64,000 nt of DNA from Puccinia triticina. Its lineage: Eukaryota > Basidiomycota > Pucciniomycetes > Pucciniales > Pucciniaceae. Shown one piece after another: positions 47,201 to 58,062 of the stretch. The notes beneath the pieces were generated by a model. That model searched no databases. It saw nothing but the letters and a program-made list of their open reading frames with translations, and was not told where the DNA came from. How positions within the stretch are numbered: position 1 is the stretch's first letter; each line of letters starts with the position of its first letter. The position numbers and the translations under genes are program-made. The DNA lies in NCBI RefSeq assembly GCF_026914185.1, contig NC_070571.1:1240001-1304000 (forward strand), given 5' to 3'.

Positions 47201-47238
47201 GTTTAGTACCACTATGCAGAATTGATCAGTATTAATTA
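44217..47238. other. Intergenic region, mostly decayed repeat
   Basis: 44257-44544 is open after the RT but matches nothing I know. 44905-45060 and 45095-45255 are two copies of a segment with TTTCTTCTCCCGGTCCCTTG, GCTTTTCAATCT and CCCAGTAAATGAG (tandem duplication, about 190-bp spacing). The rest has no supported gene. Confidence 0.4.
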
Positions 47239-47439
47239 GGGGGGTTCACAATAGGATAAAAATGCAATTTTAGAGTCAATTTTAGAGCCTTTATCCACAT
47301 ATTTTAAAAAATCTGGCAAGATGACTGGCTGTCCCCTGAAAATCAGAGCAACTTCTTCATTTTCTAAGAAATTGATCATGATTAATAAAGGCCTTAAAAT
47401 AGCTCTAAATGTTTATTTATATCCTATTGTGAACCCCCC
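47239..47439. mobile_element. MITE with GGGGGGTTCACAATAGGAT inverted repeats, intact copy
   Basis: 201 bp, beginning GGGGGGTTCACAATAGGATA and ending in its complement ATATCCTATTGTGAACCCCCC, with TA on both sides. Terminal inverted repeats of more than 20 bp continue with lower identity inward. TA duplication and small size fit a Tc1/mariner-type MITE. Its interior preserves the uninterrupted version of the site that is split in the copy at 52506-53887. Confidence 0.85.
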
Positions 47440-48852
47440 TATTATCAATCTCCATGACGCGCGGCAGCTGTGGTGCCGTGACCCAGCTGCCATTGCAAAA
47501 CACCAAGACTTATATTTTTCAGGAGTTTGGGGGCAAGATTCTACACCAGCTGAGTTGCTGGGGAGATCCATGCTAAGGATTTCAGTCGAGTACCATAAAT
47601 TGTACCCAAAGTTCTTGAAGGACCTGTTATTGAGCTCAGATACAGGTCTGCATTGTGCAGACTCTTATCAAGTTGCAAGTTCTGATCTAGGATGAAATAA
47701 CAGTGGTACATTGTACTGCAGTTGAAATAGTGGACCGTTCCTTAAGGAAGTAAAGGCACCTCCAGACCAACAACTCATGCTTTGGTGGTGTACACTTCAT
47801 ATTTTGAGGAAATTTTGAGCAAACATTGCTGGTAGTATGAGGTGGGGACATACTTGCGCAAGGGTCTGCAAGTTTAATTGGATTGTAATATTGGTTGAGG
47901 CCCCAGGTCACGTGGTTCAGATTTCCAAAGAACATGCAGCTGGCCATGCATTATTTTAGCTCAGAAGAGGGAAAATTGGAGTCAACACAATTTGGAGCCT
48001 GGCTACTCGTAATGGGATCAGTTGCCGTCATCACCAAGAATTTGGAACTTGTATCACTCAACAAGGTACAAGCATTCAGGAGTAATGTCCAGTCTGTGGT
48101 GCTCAATGCTTTTATCCAATTTGTGGATGGTGATCTGAGCCTGGGATTAGTACTGCTTGATGTTGGGAAGTCAAGAAAGGGCATGGTCTACTAAAGTTCC
48201 TGGCCAATTCTGACACCGCTGAGGGTTAACGCGGACTTGGTCAATGCACTCTGCCTAAACCGCTTCCCGGGGTGTTGTGTGTTGGATGGAATGTCAACTG
48301 TATGTCACATGGAATAGTTGCGGGCTTGGAAACATATTCCAGAATTTTCTCTCAGTCTTTCTTCTTAGCAAATGAACTCAGAACCAAGACCATCACCACC
48401 TCAACTGAACTACAATATCAACCTAAGGAAAAGTCAAGGTTATCAAGCAACCTGAAACAATTTCTTATCTAGATAACTCAACTCCATCAAGCAGTGTCTA
48501 TTAGTCAATTGTTTCCATAAAAAAATTCCTCAGAGAATAATTGTTCAGGGGGAGGAGGAAAAGTATGTACTTGGGATTTTTTATGTTGTTTCAATTCATT
48601 AATCACCAACTCAATGTTTTTCTTTTATTCTTAATTATTCTCTCTAATTTCATTGCCATTCTCAAAAGTCTGTCAATAAACTTCAACTAGCAATTACTAG
48701 GTAAATTACACAGAATACTTGTTTATTTTTTTCTTCATGATGAATTCTTCTTTATTAACATTGTTTTTCTTTAGTTCTTTTACTACTACTGGTTTTTAAT
48801 TGCTGCAATGATGTATGATCTCTCTGAACTACATTGTGTCATGGTGTAAGCA
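47440..48852. other. Decayed sequence upstream of the Helitron helicase remnant
   Basis: Several partly open plus-strand frames (47321-47695, 47895-48194) break into one another by stops and shifts, as in an old coding remnant. I cannot assign a family. They may belong to the same decayed Helitron. Confidence 0.3.
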
Positions 48853-49400
48853 ATGGATGAAATTCGAAGTGACAAAAACAAAACAGTAGGCACAGATATC
48901 TTAGGAAAACTTGTGTTGACTGGATTTCCTGCCCCTCTTCTAAAATTGATGGGGTTTATGCTGGTGGTCTGCCGCCAAAACCCAACGATAGGGACAGGCC
49001 TGTGCAATGGGTCTCAACTTATGTTCACAGGGTTCAGCCACATTTTTTAAAATTTCAGGTGATCACAGGCCTGACTGCAGGGATTGAGATTGCTCTGCCC
49101 AAAGTTACTATCATCCATAAACCAGATGAGGTATTTGGCACCAAGTTTTTGCAATATCAGTTCCCGGTGGCTACAGCTTTTGTAATGACTTTCAACAAGG
49201 CTCAGGGTCAGAAACTGGGAGGTGATGGAGTATTCCTAAGGACAGTGTTTGCGCATGGCCAGTTATATGTTGCTTTATTGTGGGCAACAAACCTTGAAGG
49301 GTGAATGGTGGGCTTAGTTGAAGACAAAGGCAAATTGTGGTTATCCAGTTTAACCACAAATGTTGTTAATTTGGCAGTGTTCAAAGATGCAGTTGAGTAG
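48853..49400 (+). pseudogene. Helitron (Pif1-type) helicase C-terminal remnant
   Basis: Shows the C-terminal helicase blocks of Helitron Rep/helicase proteins: VLTGFPAPLLKLMGFMLVV, GLCNGSQLMFTGF, then after a frameshift near 49050, VITGLTAGIEIALPKVTI, QYQFPVATAFVMTFNKAQGQ (motif V/VI region), VFAHGQLYVALLWAT. After a TGA at 49302-49304 the same frame continues to a typical end (NVVNLAVFKDAVE, TAG 49398-49400). The Rep nickase part is not seen. The plus orientation agrees with the Helitron-like 3' terminus at 50182. Confidence 0.8.
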
Positions 49401-49554
49401 AATAATTTAGTACATGATAATGGCCCTAGCATGGTAGATGTGTGGTGTGGGATATTTTTTTCATCTTTAGTTGTTTTTCCTGTATTTGTATACTGGTTTT
49501 GTATGATTTTTGTGTGATATGTAGCTATACGCGTGTGGGATGTTGTGTAGTACC

Positions 49555-49957
49555 AACAATGGGAAGTTACATTATCCGTAACTAAAAGTAACGGATAATG
49601 AAACTTAATTGTTGCTGTTATCGTTGCGCTAACGGCAACAATTTTGCAGTTACGTGATTCTTTTATTTTTTTCCTGATTTATTAGACCCGTTACGTTATC
49701 CCCCGCAGTTTAGGGGGATAATATGCGGATAACACGGGGTTTTTGCCCATTTTACAGTGTTTTTGCGCCAGATAATGCAGCTAGCGCGTTACTGGCGTTG
49801 TTTTTCGCGATATTGAGGGGGAAATTGACATCCTTTACGTTATCCAAACGTGCGCAATCACATTTCCCAGATAGTGATAACGCGTTATCTGATAAAGGTG
49901 GGAAGTTACGTTACAAAAATCCCTCTGGATCACAAAATGTAAGTAACTTCCCATTGT
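49555..49957. mobile_element. Inverted-repeat element with CAACAATGGGAAGTTAC ends
   Basis: The left end CAACAATGGGAAGTTAC recurs inverted at the right (GTAACTTCCCATTGTTG). The interior repeats TTACGTTATCC/GGATAACG in both orientations at least six times, as in subterminal binding-site arrays. Non-coding. The coordinate of the right end may be a few bases off. It lies between the Helitron helicase and the Helitron 3' end. Confidence 0.7.
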
Positions 49958-50139
49958 TGTGTGTACTTGAATAGCCCAGTTCACATTGTTCCTTGACCAG
50001 CAGTATTCTAATTACAATCAACTGCGTTTAACATCAGTTCTTTCTGAAAGTTGCACTCCTGTGGCCATTTAAGCTTATTTTTTTATCACTAATTTTAGCT
50101 GAGGGCATAAAATGCCCCAACGTGAACCAGGCTAATGAG

Positions 50140-50182
50140 TGTGGCTTGGAAGTGGGCCGCGGCAGAGCCGCGAGCTCCCTAG
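50140..50182 (+). mobile_element. Helitron-like 3' terminus
   Basis: Hairpin CGCGGC-AGA-GCCGCG at 50158-50172, six bases, then CTAG at 50179-50182 followed by T. It lies about 780 bp beyond the Helitron helicase remnant in the same orientation and is probably that element's end. Confidence 0.6.
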
Positions 50183-50307
50183 TAACACCATAAAATCATA
50201 GAATTCTAAGCTGAAAAAAAAAACCCCAAACACTCAAATTAGAGCAAGCTTTCTAAAATGGTCCATATAAAATCATTGTTTGCAAGTTTTATGATTTTAC
50301 GATTTTA

Positions 50308-50345
50308 CTAGGGAACTTGCGGCTTTGCCGCAGAACATGAACTTG
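50308..50345 (-). mobile_element. Helitron-like 3' terminus, opposite strand
   Basis: On the minus strand: hairpin TGCGGC-AAA-GCCGCA (50332-50318), then AGTTCC and CTAG ending at 50308, followed by T. It faces the terminus at 50182 across 125 bp, so the two look like one palindromic element at first sight. Confidence 0.5.
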
Positions 50346-52505
50346 ATTAGTGAGCTCTGAATTCAATTTTCTACACTGTGAAACATTATATCTGCATTGA
50401 AGTACTTCCTGTCCATTTCAAACAAATCTGGAATTTCAGATTTTGCAGGGAAATCTGTAATCTGGAACTCTGGATTATCTTGGTGATATTTGGGGACCAA
50501 GATTTCAGCAAAACCTGAAATCTGTTGGCTCAGATCTGGATTTCCAGATTGATGGGAAGTCCTCCATTTTGTGGTAAAATCAACTCCATGTCCTTGATCA
50601 TGAAATAAAGAGTGTAAAGCTACTTGGGAAGAATCCAAGAGTCTTAGACCTGGATATGGGTGACTTTTTCAAAGGTCAGCTTGATTCAGCTCCACACATA
50701 GAATCATTGACCAACTGAATGCCATGTGGTGTTTCATTGTGACAATAATGGTCTAAATTTCCTTGTTGCTCTTGAAAAAGACATGTATATAATATTATTA
50801 CAAAAGCACAAAGGCACCCTGTGGTAAAAAAAACATTATTACAAAATGACAAAGGCACCCTGTGGTAAAAAAAAAACACTTGACTTGACGGGCACAGCCA
50901 CCAGAAAGAGATACAGACAAAATTTAGGAGAAAGAACTTAGTGCAAAACTGAATGCCTGTAAGAGTAGTTGGAGAAGGCCAATATTTCATCCCCCAAAAT
51001 TATTTCTGCAATCATTTCACCAAATTAACTGCTAACTCCAGAAGTAGTGCCAGTACCATCTCCAACTTAACTTTGAACTTGAATAGAAATTTCATAATTG
51101 GAATTCAAAGGTTTTACAATAGCTCAAATCACAAGGCACAAATTGAAATTATGCTGATAATATTGATCTCTGAGCGTGTTCAAAACAGAGTAAACAAATA
51201 CCATTCTTACACACTTGACCAGCCCTTGTTTCCCACACTATATTCCTTCAGCCAAAGAGCAAGGTTAGATCAAATAACACAACAAAAGCAGTGATATGAT
51301 CAGGGTCAAGAAGTCTCAAAAAGGCTGCAAATTTCTTTCAGACAGCCAAGCTCACAATTGTTTGATTGGAAGTGCTGAAGGATGTTGATGGTTGCTGACT
51401 TCGGACAAAACATTGGGGCCAAGATCAAGACTGTTAGTTTTGACCTATTGTTAAAATACGGGGAGAAGTCGCTTACAGAGATCAGAAGTTTTCTCAAAAG
51501 CCTAGAATAGATAGAACAGAATTTATTAATTGTTGGGGAATGAATTGCCATCAGATTCATTGGCAATGACACATAAATAAGTACTGATTTTCTTGGCATT
51601 TGCCTGATCAAATGTGATGCTTCAATTTGTGTATATACAAGTGTTGACATAGGTCTTGATCTTGCGCCTCTTTGCAACATGTTGCGAGCCTAGAATCCTT
51701 TGAATACCAAAAAAACATGGTTTGTAGGAAAGGGAGTAAAGGCTTTGGCCCACTTGTTGCATCAACGGAGGCTCTTTGACACGCCACACAAGGTTCTACC
51801 GGGTTTGTACAAGCTAAGTCTGTACCGGATAAGTTTTCAGCTGGCTTATGGGTTTTTGGCAAAAGCGTTTACCAAACTCTGACCACTAAAGGGCTAGATT
51901 GTTTGGGAAGATATGTACCAACTGCTCGGATTTTGTCCGCGGACTTTCCCCAATAGAAATCTTGAGAGGCCACTGCACCCACGCCGCCCTTCTCAGGCAT
52001 CTTGACAATTTTGATTGACAAAGGCACGGGTAGGGGAAGACATCCCGGATTGTATTAAATCTTAAGACGCACGCAGTCGGTGATGATGATGAGGCCCTAG
52101 ATTACAATAGAGTTATACGGGCAGCTTGATCAGGGTCATGGCCAATTGGTCTATTGTGTGAGTGGCAAGTGCCAAGCGAACTTAGCTCAAGTCCCTCGCC
52201 TGCCGCGGAGCGCGGCGCGAAGCGCTTCACACAAAGTGCGACCTCGCATCACAGAGACCCTGCAGGGCTCTCAAAGTGAGACTTTGTTAAGCTCAAGTGC
52301 CGAGCGGCATAGGTTGTCCTGAATGGAAAGGGTGCTCACCAGGGAAGCAGTCTCTCCTGACCAATAATTATGAGGCTTACCAGATCTATGATCCAGAGAA
52401 ATGGGCCTAAATGGGCAGGGAGAGACAACCTTCCGCAGAAATTAAGTATTTTGGAGGATAAGATGCTCAAGGTCGCGAGCAAGTGTCAGCCGGGCTACTA
52501 TAATA
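50346..52505. other. Repeat-rich intergenic region
   Basis: 50395-50560 holds many AATCTGGA/CAGATT motifs in both orientations. 50800-50880 has a tandem duplication of about 38 bp (GGCACCCTGTGGTAAAAAAA). 52140-52330 contains GC-rich repeat-like sequence ending TTGTTAAGCTCAAGTGCC. No supported gene. Confidence 0.4.
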
Positions 52506-53887
52506 GGGGGGTTCACAATAGGATAAAAATAAAACTTTAGAGCTAATTTTAAGGCCTTTATGAACAACTTTTTAAAAAATAAAGATGTTGCTCTGATTCT
52601 CAGGGGATACCCAGTCCACCAGGAAAAAAAAAATAGTCACTTGATGGCAAGTGACATGATGCAGCTTTGGTTTCTGCTCCAGAGCTACTCCAGCGCTGCT
52701 CCAAGTCTGCTCCACCAGCACTTGTAGAGCTTGCAGGACTGCACCAGAGCACTCAATGTGGCACAGTCAGCTGATCCAAAATTTTTTCCCAGGAACAGCT
52801 GATGCTCATCATAAGCTGAGCAGTAGGCATTGACTGAGCCTGGGCCAAAGTTGAGCATTGGCTGAGCCTGGGCCACAGCTGAGCATTGGATATTCCAAGC
52901 CTGAAACAAATCCAAGTGTCAGCTGGACCAAGAATATTCCAAATTGGAGCATCAGCTTAGCCAACAATGGTCCAAAGCTGAGCATCATCTTGGAAAAGGC
53001 TTGTGCAGAGCTTAGGATCAGCTGGGACAATACTGTTCCAAAAATTAACACCAGCTGGGCCAAAATATTTCAAAAGCTGAGCATTGGCGAAGCAAATGCT
53101 GGTACAAAGCTGAGCATTGGCTGAGCCAAGGCTGTTCCAAAGCTGAGTATCAGATTTTTTGAGACTATTCAAAATATTAATATCACCTGAGCCAAGGCTG
53201 TTCCCCAGCTGAGCATCTGCTGAGCCAAGGCTGGTCCACAGCTGAGCATCAGCTGAGCCAAGGCTGGTCCACAGCTGAGCATTGTCTTAGCCAAGGTTGG
53301 TCCACAGCTGAGCATCAGCTGAGCCAAGGCTGGTCCACAGATGAGCATAAGCTGTTACAGGAGTGGTCAGACTCAGAATCTGAGCATTGGCTGGGCCGAG
53401 ATTTATCCAAAGCTGAAAATCAGCTGAGCCAATACTGGTCCAAAGCTGAGCATTGGCTGGGCCAATGATAGTCCTAATCTGAGTCTAAGCTGAGCCATGA
53501 CTGGAATAAAGATGAAAATAAGCTGGGCCAGGACTGGTTCTGATCTGGGCAACAAAGCTGAGCATGAGCTGGGCACAAAAGCTGAGCATAAGCTGGGAGC
53601 TAAAGCTGAGTATCAGCTGACCAGAAATGGGGATCAGTTGTGCCCAGCAAAAACTGAGGATCTCCTGTGGAAATTCTTAAACTGGTTAGATGGTGGGTAG
53701 ATGATGGGTAGATGGTGGGTAGATGGTGGGTAGCCCGCTGGAGCTGGCATGATGTCACTTGTAATCAAGTGACTATTTTTTTCTCCTGGTGCCAGTCCTG
53801 TACACCTTGCCAGATTTTTAAATTTTTTTTGATAAAGACCTTAAAATTGACTCTAAAATTTTACTTTTATCCTATTGTGAACCCCCC
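52506..53887. mobile_element. MITE of the GGGGGGTTCAC family, enlarged by a nested element
   Basis: It has the same ends as 47239-47439 but lies in the opposite internal orientation, flanked by TAATA on both sides (52501-52505, 53888-53892). The MITE interior is split by the satellite-carrying element 52617-53791. Confidence 0.85.
52617..53791. mobile_element. Satellite-carrying inverted-repeat element, copy 2, nested in a MITE
   Basis: Ends CACCAGGA plus A-run and its complement TCCTGGTG, each with an internal GTCACTTG/CAAGTGAC palindrome. It is flanked by a perfect 6-bp duplication CCAGTC (52611-52616, 53792-53797). The interior (about 52790-53650) is a 33-bp tandem array; the best units around 53190-53340 read GCTGAGCATCAGCTGAGCCA then AGGCTGGTCCACA. 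No transposase is present. Confidence 0.85.
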
Positions 53888-53892
53888 TAATA

Positions 53893-54139
53893 GGTTAGAG
53901 CCCGGCTAACTATTTGTATTATATATAGTAACACTAAAAAGAGAAAAGACAAAAACAATATGCAATCCTTTTGTGTAAAGAACTGTATCATTATTTGCGG
54001 CACAGAGCGGAGCGCATAAAGGAGAAAAATACATTTATTATTGAATATTAAGAGCATCTCCAGCGGAGGCGGTAGTTTTTGGGCTGTAAAGCCTAAAGGC
54101 GGCGGATGCAGCCTGAACTTTGTAAATTTAATGTAACAG
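53893..54139. other. Short intergenic segment with a Harbinger-like start
   Basis: GAGCATCTCCAGCGGAGGCG at about 54052 after TTAA resembles the common start of PIF/Harbinger-type MITEs. No matching right end was found. Confidence 0.25.
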
Positions 54140-54900
54140 CCCGCTAACCACACACCCGAGAGGAGCTAGCTGGGGCTGTACACTACATGTAGGATTTCCC
54201 CTCAATGACCTTCATTGAGAGGAAATTCACTCTTGATGTCCCGGACAGACCCAGTCATCTGAGTAATAAACTCTCAAAGACCAGTCTGGCCGGCCATTGA
54301 GAGAATAAACTCTTGATGAGCCGGTCCGACTGGTCATCAAAAGATTACACACCTGGTCCTGATGACCCGGTCAGACCATTCTGATCAACTGGATCATCAA
54401 GAGGAAATGAACTCTTGGTGATCAGTCCGACTGGTTCATCAAGAGGAAATATACTCTTGATGACCCGGAAAGACTGGTCATCAAGAGTGTATTCTTTCAA
54501 TGACCAACCAGATTGGTCATTGTGTGTTTTTTCTCTCAATGACCCAGTCAAACCAAACATCAAGAGTGTTTTCCAAACCAATCATCAATAGTGTTTTCCC
54601 TTGATATACGTTCAAAATACCCCCTTAACTGGGCCCCAGACGTCACAGGCTTCAAAAAACCTCTGCGCACGGGTGTGCAGACCCTGTAAGAATTTCGGAG
54701 GGCACTTGAACACCCCAGGCGCTCCTGGACCCTCCGTTAAACCCCTTTTTGGGTTCATTAAAAATAAATGTAAAGTTATTTTGCACTTTTCACCGCGCTT
54801 TTGCCGCGCGCACAACTGCACCGCTGCGCAGTCACCGGTTTAGCTAGAAGAGTACATATACTCTTGGCATCACCACGCCTCACAGCAAGATTTGAGCAGT
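54140..54900 (-). mobile_element. Palindrome-array element, copy B (ACCGGTCAT family)
   Basis: 54190-54600 is an array of degenerate GATGACC-GGTCAGACC-type units spaced by AAGAGGAAAT. 54605-54890, read on the minus strand, matches 24287-24560 of copy A (GGTGATGCCAAGAGTATA, TGAACCCAAAAAGGGGTTTA, TCTGGGGCCCAG). Compared with copy A, about 800 bp of interior and the other flank are missing. Confidence 0.6.
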
Positions 54901-56611
54901 TGGATGACCAACTTTGATGTATTGGTTGCATTGCTCTGACATGTTGAGGCTCTCCTAAGGAGAGTGCTACCTTTGAGAGGTGCCCCACAATCCAGACATG
55001 ATGGCGGTGTGGTGATTTGTATAGGCGAGCGCGGTAGAATGTCCACGCGGGGATAGCGCGGGCGGGGAATGCACAAAGCCGCTCAGGCATGGTGCATTCC
55101 GGTGACATAAGCACTGAGGATGAGGTCAGGAAAGCACGCTAGGAAAGCTTACGGAAAGTCACGCGCGGATTGGAATGCACGGATTGCGGATTGCGGATTT
55201 CGGATCGGGTATTCGGATTGGAGTGGAAAAAGATAGACTGCGGCGGGACTACACACGTGGACTGGTAGCAGCGGCGCGTCAGCGGGTGAGCCATGACAGC
55301 TCGAGCGGGTTCCATCAGCGGGTGGAACCGGGGTGAAGGCGGTGGCGAGAGAACGACTGACGGGGGCTAGACAGAGGACGGTGGGAGGGCAAGCGTCGGA
55401 GAGGAGCGGAGTCTGGGAAAGTGACAAGCGGGATAGCGGGCGGAGTAGGCGGACTAGTGCGGGAAAGTGTCAGACGTGCGGGATTGGGTGGGAACAGCGA
55501 TGTGTGCGGAGGGGAGGACGGAAAGGGTTTTTCGGCTCTCTTTTTCAGAATCCTATTATTATCTTTATCCTATCGTATTATGGATTACACTCATCATCAT
55601 TGTACTTACAACTACGGACGTACGAGAGTTATTGAGAGATTATCTGTGTTATTATCCTTATTCGAGAGTTACTTGCGGATTATTGTGCTTGCAACGTGCG
55701 GAGCTTTATTCACTTGCGGATTATTACGCTATAGATCAGGCTCAGTAGAGGAGCGCTGAAGGCTAGCGGAAAGTAGCAGTGCGGAGCCGAGTTACCAACA
55801 ATCACACAGCCCGGACATCAATATTCTTGAAGGAGGCGGTTAGCGGACATTCTTCACCAGCCAACCAGCTTTCATTCTCACAGCGGCAATGCGTACTGGA
55901 ATTCAAGGGAGTTAATTAGACCGTTCCAGTCAACTTTTGTAAAAAACTGGACCACATGCTTGTTTCTGGGGGCACTGTTCCTCAGCAATGGCGCCATTTT
56001 TGTGGCATGAACGGTGTTGGGGCAAAGGCCATATGAGGAGGACAGAAATGGGAAGAACTCAGCCAAAAACTTTTCAACAAGTGTTATAGAGGCAGCTCAA
56101 CTGCCTCGGTGTGAATTCAAGGGGGTTTGATAGCTATGGAAGAGGAAAGCCCGCAGGAAACAAATTTTTAATACCTTTTACCCAAGGCGGCTCAATCGGA
56201 AGAATTACATACAGGGCTTGGTTCTGCGAGTTGTGAAAGTTAACCAGCTGTTCTGGGAAGTTGAGTAGTCCAGGTTTGGTAGTAAATACTAAATAGAAGC
56301 CACTCGAGACTGGCAAGTTTGGAAATAAGTTGGCTGAGCTTTGAGAAACAGATTCCTTTTCCGCTACTTTGCGCGGCCTAAATTTTGAAACAATATAGGG
56401 ACAGCTTGAATTTTTGTGAGCTGCATTTGGATAAATGTCCAACCTCAAAGTTGGTTGTTTTGCACAATGGCATTTGTCTAGGTCTCCAGGGGCAAAAGTT
56501 GTGGCACATCAAATATAAAAGGGCGCTGATGTCATGCAAATGGACCGGTATGGCCGCTGGGAGGTATTGATTGGCTATGCCGTGATTATTGTCCTCCCAG
56601 AAGGTACCTTA
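54901..56611. other. Intergenic region without a recognisable gene
   Basis: 55150-55220 has short GGATTGCGGATT-type repeats. Open frames at 55333-55760 overlap on both strands and match nothing I know. Confidence 0.4.
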
Positions 56612-56727
56612 CATTAAAAATCCCTTTACGTTGGTAACTGCTTTTTTCACACAGCATTCACAGGCCCTACAGTGGGGAAGTGCTGCGCGAAAAAAGCAGT
56701 TGTTGATGTAATTAGGGATTTTTAATG
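56612..56727. mobile_element. Hairpin MITE of 116 bp
   Basis: Nearly the whole element is two inverted arms: CATTAAAAATCCC at each end and AACTGCTTTTTTC followed by GCAGCA-type sequence toward the centre. There is no coding capacity and no clear target duplication. Confidence 0.7.
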
Positions 56728-57074
56728 AAATGAAAATTTTATGATTTCGGCTTTGAACACCTTAATTATTCAAGGTGTTCAAAGTTGAAATCATAAACTT
56801 TTCAATACATAAAATCATAAAATCATAAAACTTTCAAGTGATGATTTCATATGTACCATTCTAGAAATGTTGCTGTAATTTCAGTGCTTGGAGTTGCAAT
56901 GGATGCACAATGAAAAACCAAAGCTCACGGCTGACAGGCCTGTGACACTTGGTGAGTGAGAAGAATGTGGTTCTGATTCACTAGGGAGAAAACTACTACA
57001 GTAATCTAGTGTGGACTAAATACAAGATTGCTGGAGTTTTAATTGAAGCATACAGCCTATGATATATAAGCATA

Positions 57075-57115
57075 CTAGAGGCAAAGGCGGCTTCGCCACT
57101 GCAGGGTGCAAACCC
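57075..57115 (-). mobile_element. Helitron-like 3' terminus
   Basis: On the minus strand, CCCTGCAGTGGC-GAA-GCCGCC leads to TTTGCCTCTAG ending at 57075, followed by T. It is nearly identical to the plus-strand end at 8210, and the change GCGGC to GTGGC keeps the stem paired through a G-T wobble. Confidence 0.5.
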
Positions 57116-57629
57116 CCAAGGACATCCTTATTTTGCCTATAGAGACTCATCCTTGATATACTGAAAAGTCATTCAAGCTCACCTTGAAGTTCTGAAAATT
57201 GCAGCAAAATTCATCCAGTGTGAATTCATAAGTATGGCAAGATGTCATCCCCGCAAGCCAAAATGTCTATTTATTTTTCCAACCACTATCAACATTAGGA
57301 AAAACAGAGCCAATAAAAACCTGAGTGCTAAGGGTGCAAAACTGAAAGGAACAACATGAGAAATGAGAAGGAAAAAAAGGAGAGACTGATTGCAAAGATA
57401 AACAAAGCAGGAGGCAAAACAAAGGAGATTAGATACAGATTCCCAGGGCTGCCTCTTCACCGAGAAGCTCATAGCCACCTTCAGCCTCAGAGGCGACCGC
57501 TTCCTGTCCCGTTTGCCTCAACAACAACTACGCCCTCCAATCCGTCCTCAAAGTGCGTCATTTCACACACACGCACTTTCTATCTATCTATCTCTGAAGA
57601 AGAGATATCTTTTGTTATGTTGTAGTTTG

Positions 57630-58010
57630 TTGCAGGCCCGGCTGCCCATGAGCTCTTCGAGTTCCAGGACCCCCACAGTCCGGCATCCAAGGCAGTCTTG
57701 CAGAGGTAAATATGCCAATTTCAGAAAAGAAGAGAGGACACTAAAAAGACTGATTGATGAAAAAGCCTGAGCAACTGTTTGAAGCACTGCATGAAGCACC
57801 TCCTGATTGGGTCAATGAACGACCAAGTGGTCCCGCTGTACTCGGCGCTCAACAGCCCAGTTGACCACCCCTCAATCCTGCGCGCGCTTTTCATCGACTC
57901 CGCTGTCTTCTACGCCACCAACTTCATCACTAACCTCGTTGTCTTCTGTCTCCGGCTTCTCTGACCACGGCTCCATCTTCCTCCTCCATACAATTGGTGT
58001 GCAACGGCGG
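57630..58010 (+). pseudogene. DUF676 (lipase-like serine hydrolase) fragment
   Basis: The clearest piece, 57801-57964, encodes IGSMNDQVVPLYSALNSPVD, then HPSILRALFIDS and NLVVFCLRL, typical of the C-terminal half of the DUF676/ROG1-like alpha/beta hydrolases. MNDQVVPLYS includes the region of the catalytic Asp. Upstream ELFEFQDPHSP may be a second exon. After CLRL the expected SDHG block is present but in another frame (57967 onward), so the gene is broken. The nucleophile-Ser region is not seen. Confidence 0.6.
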
Positions 58011-58062
58011 ACGGAAACTTGGACCTGCCTGAGAGAAAAAAAAAACAAATTTGTGTTGTTGT

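Noticed and set aside
53190..53340. CRISPR-like spacing of 33-bp repeats
   Set aside because: The units are contiguous and have no unique spacers, and the setting is eukaryotic; it is a satellite array.
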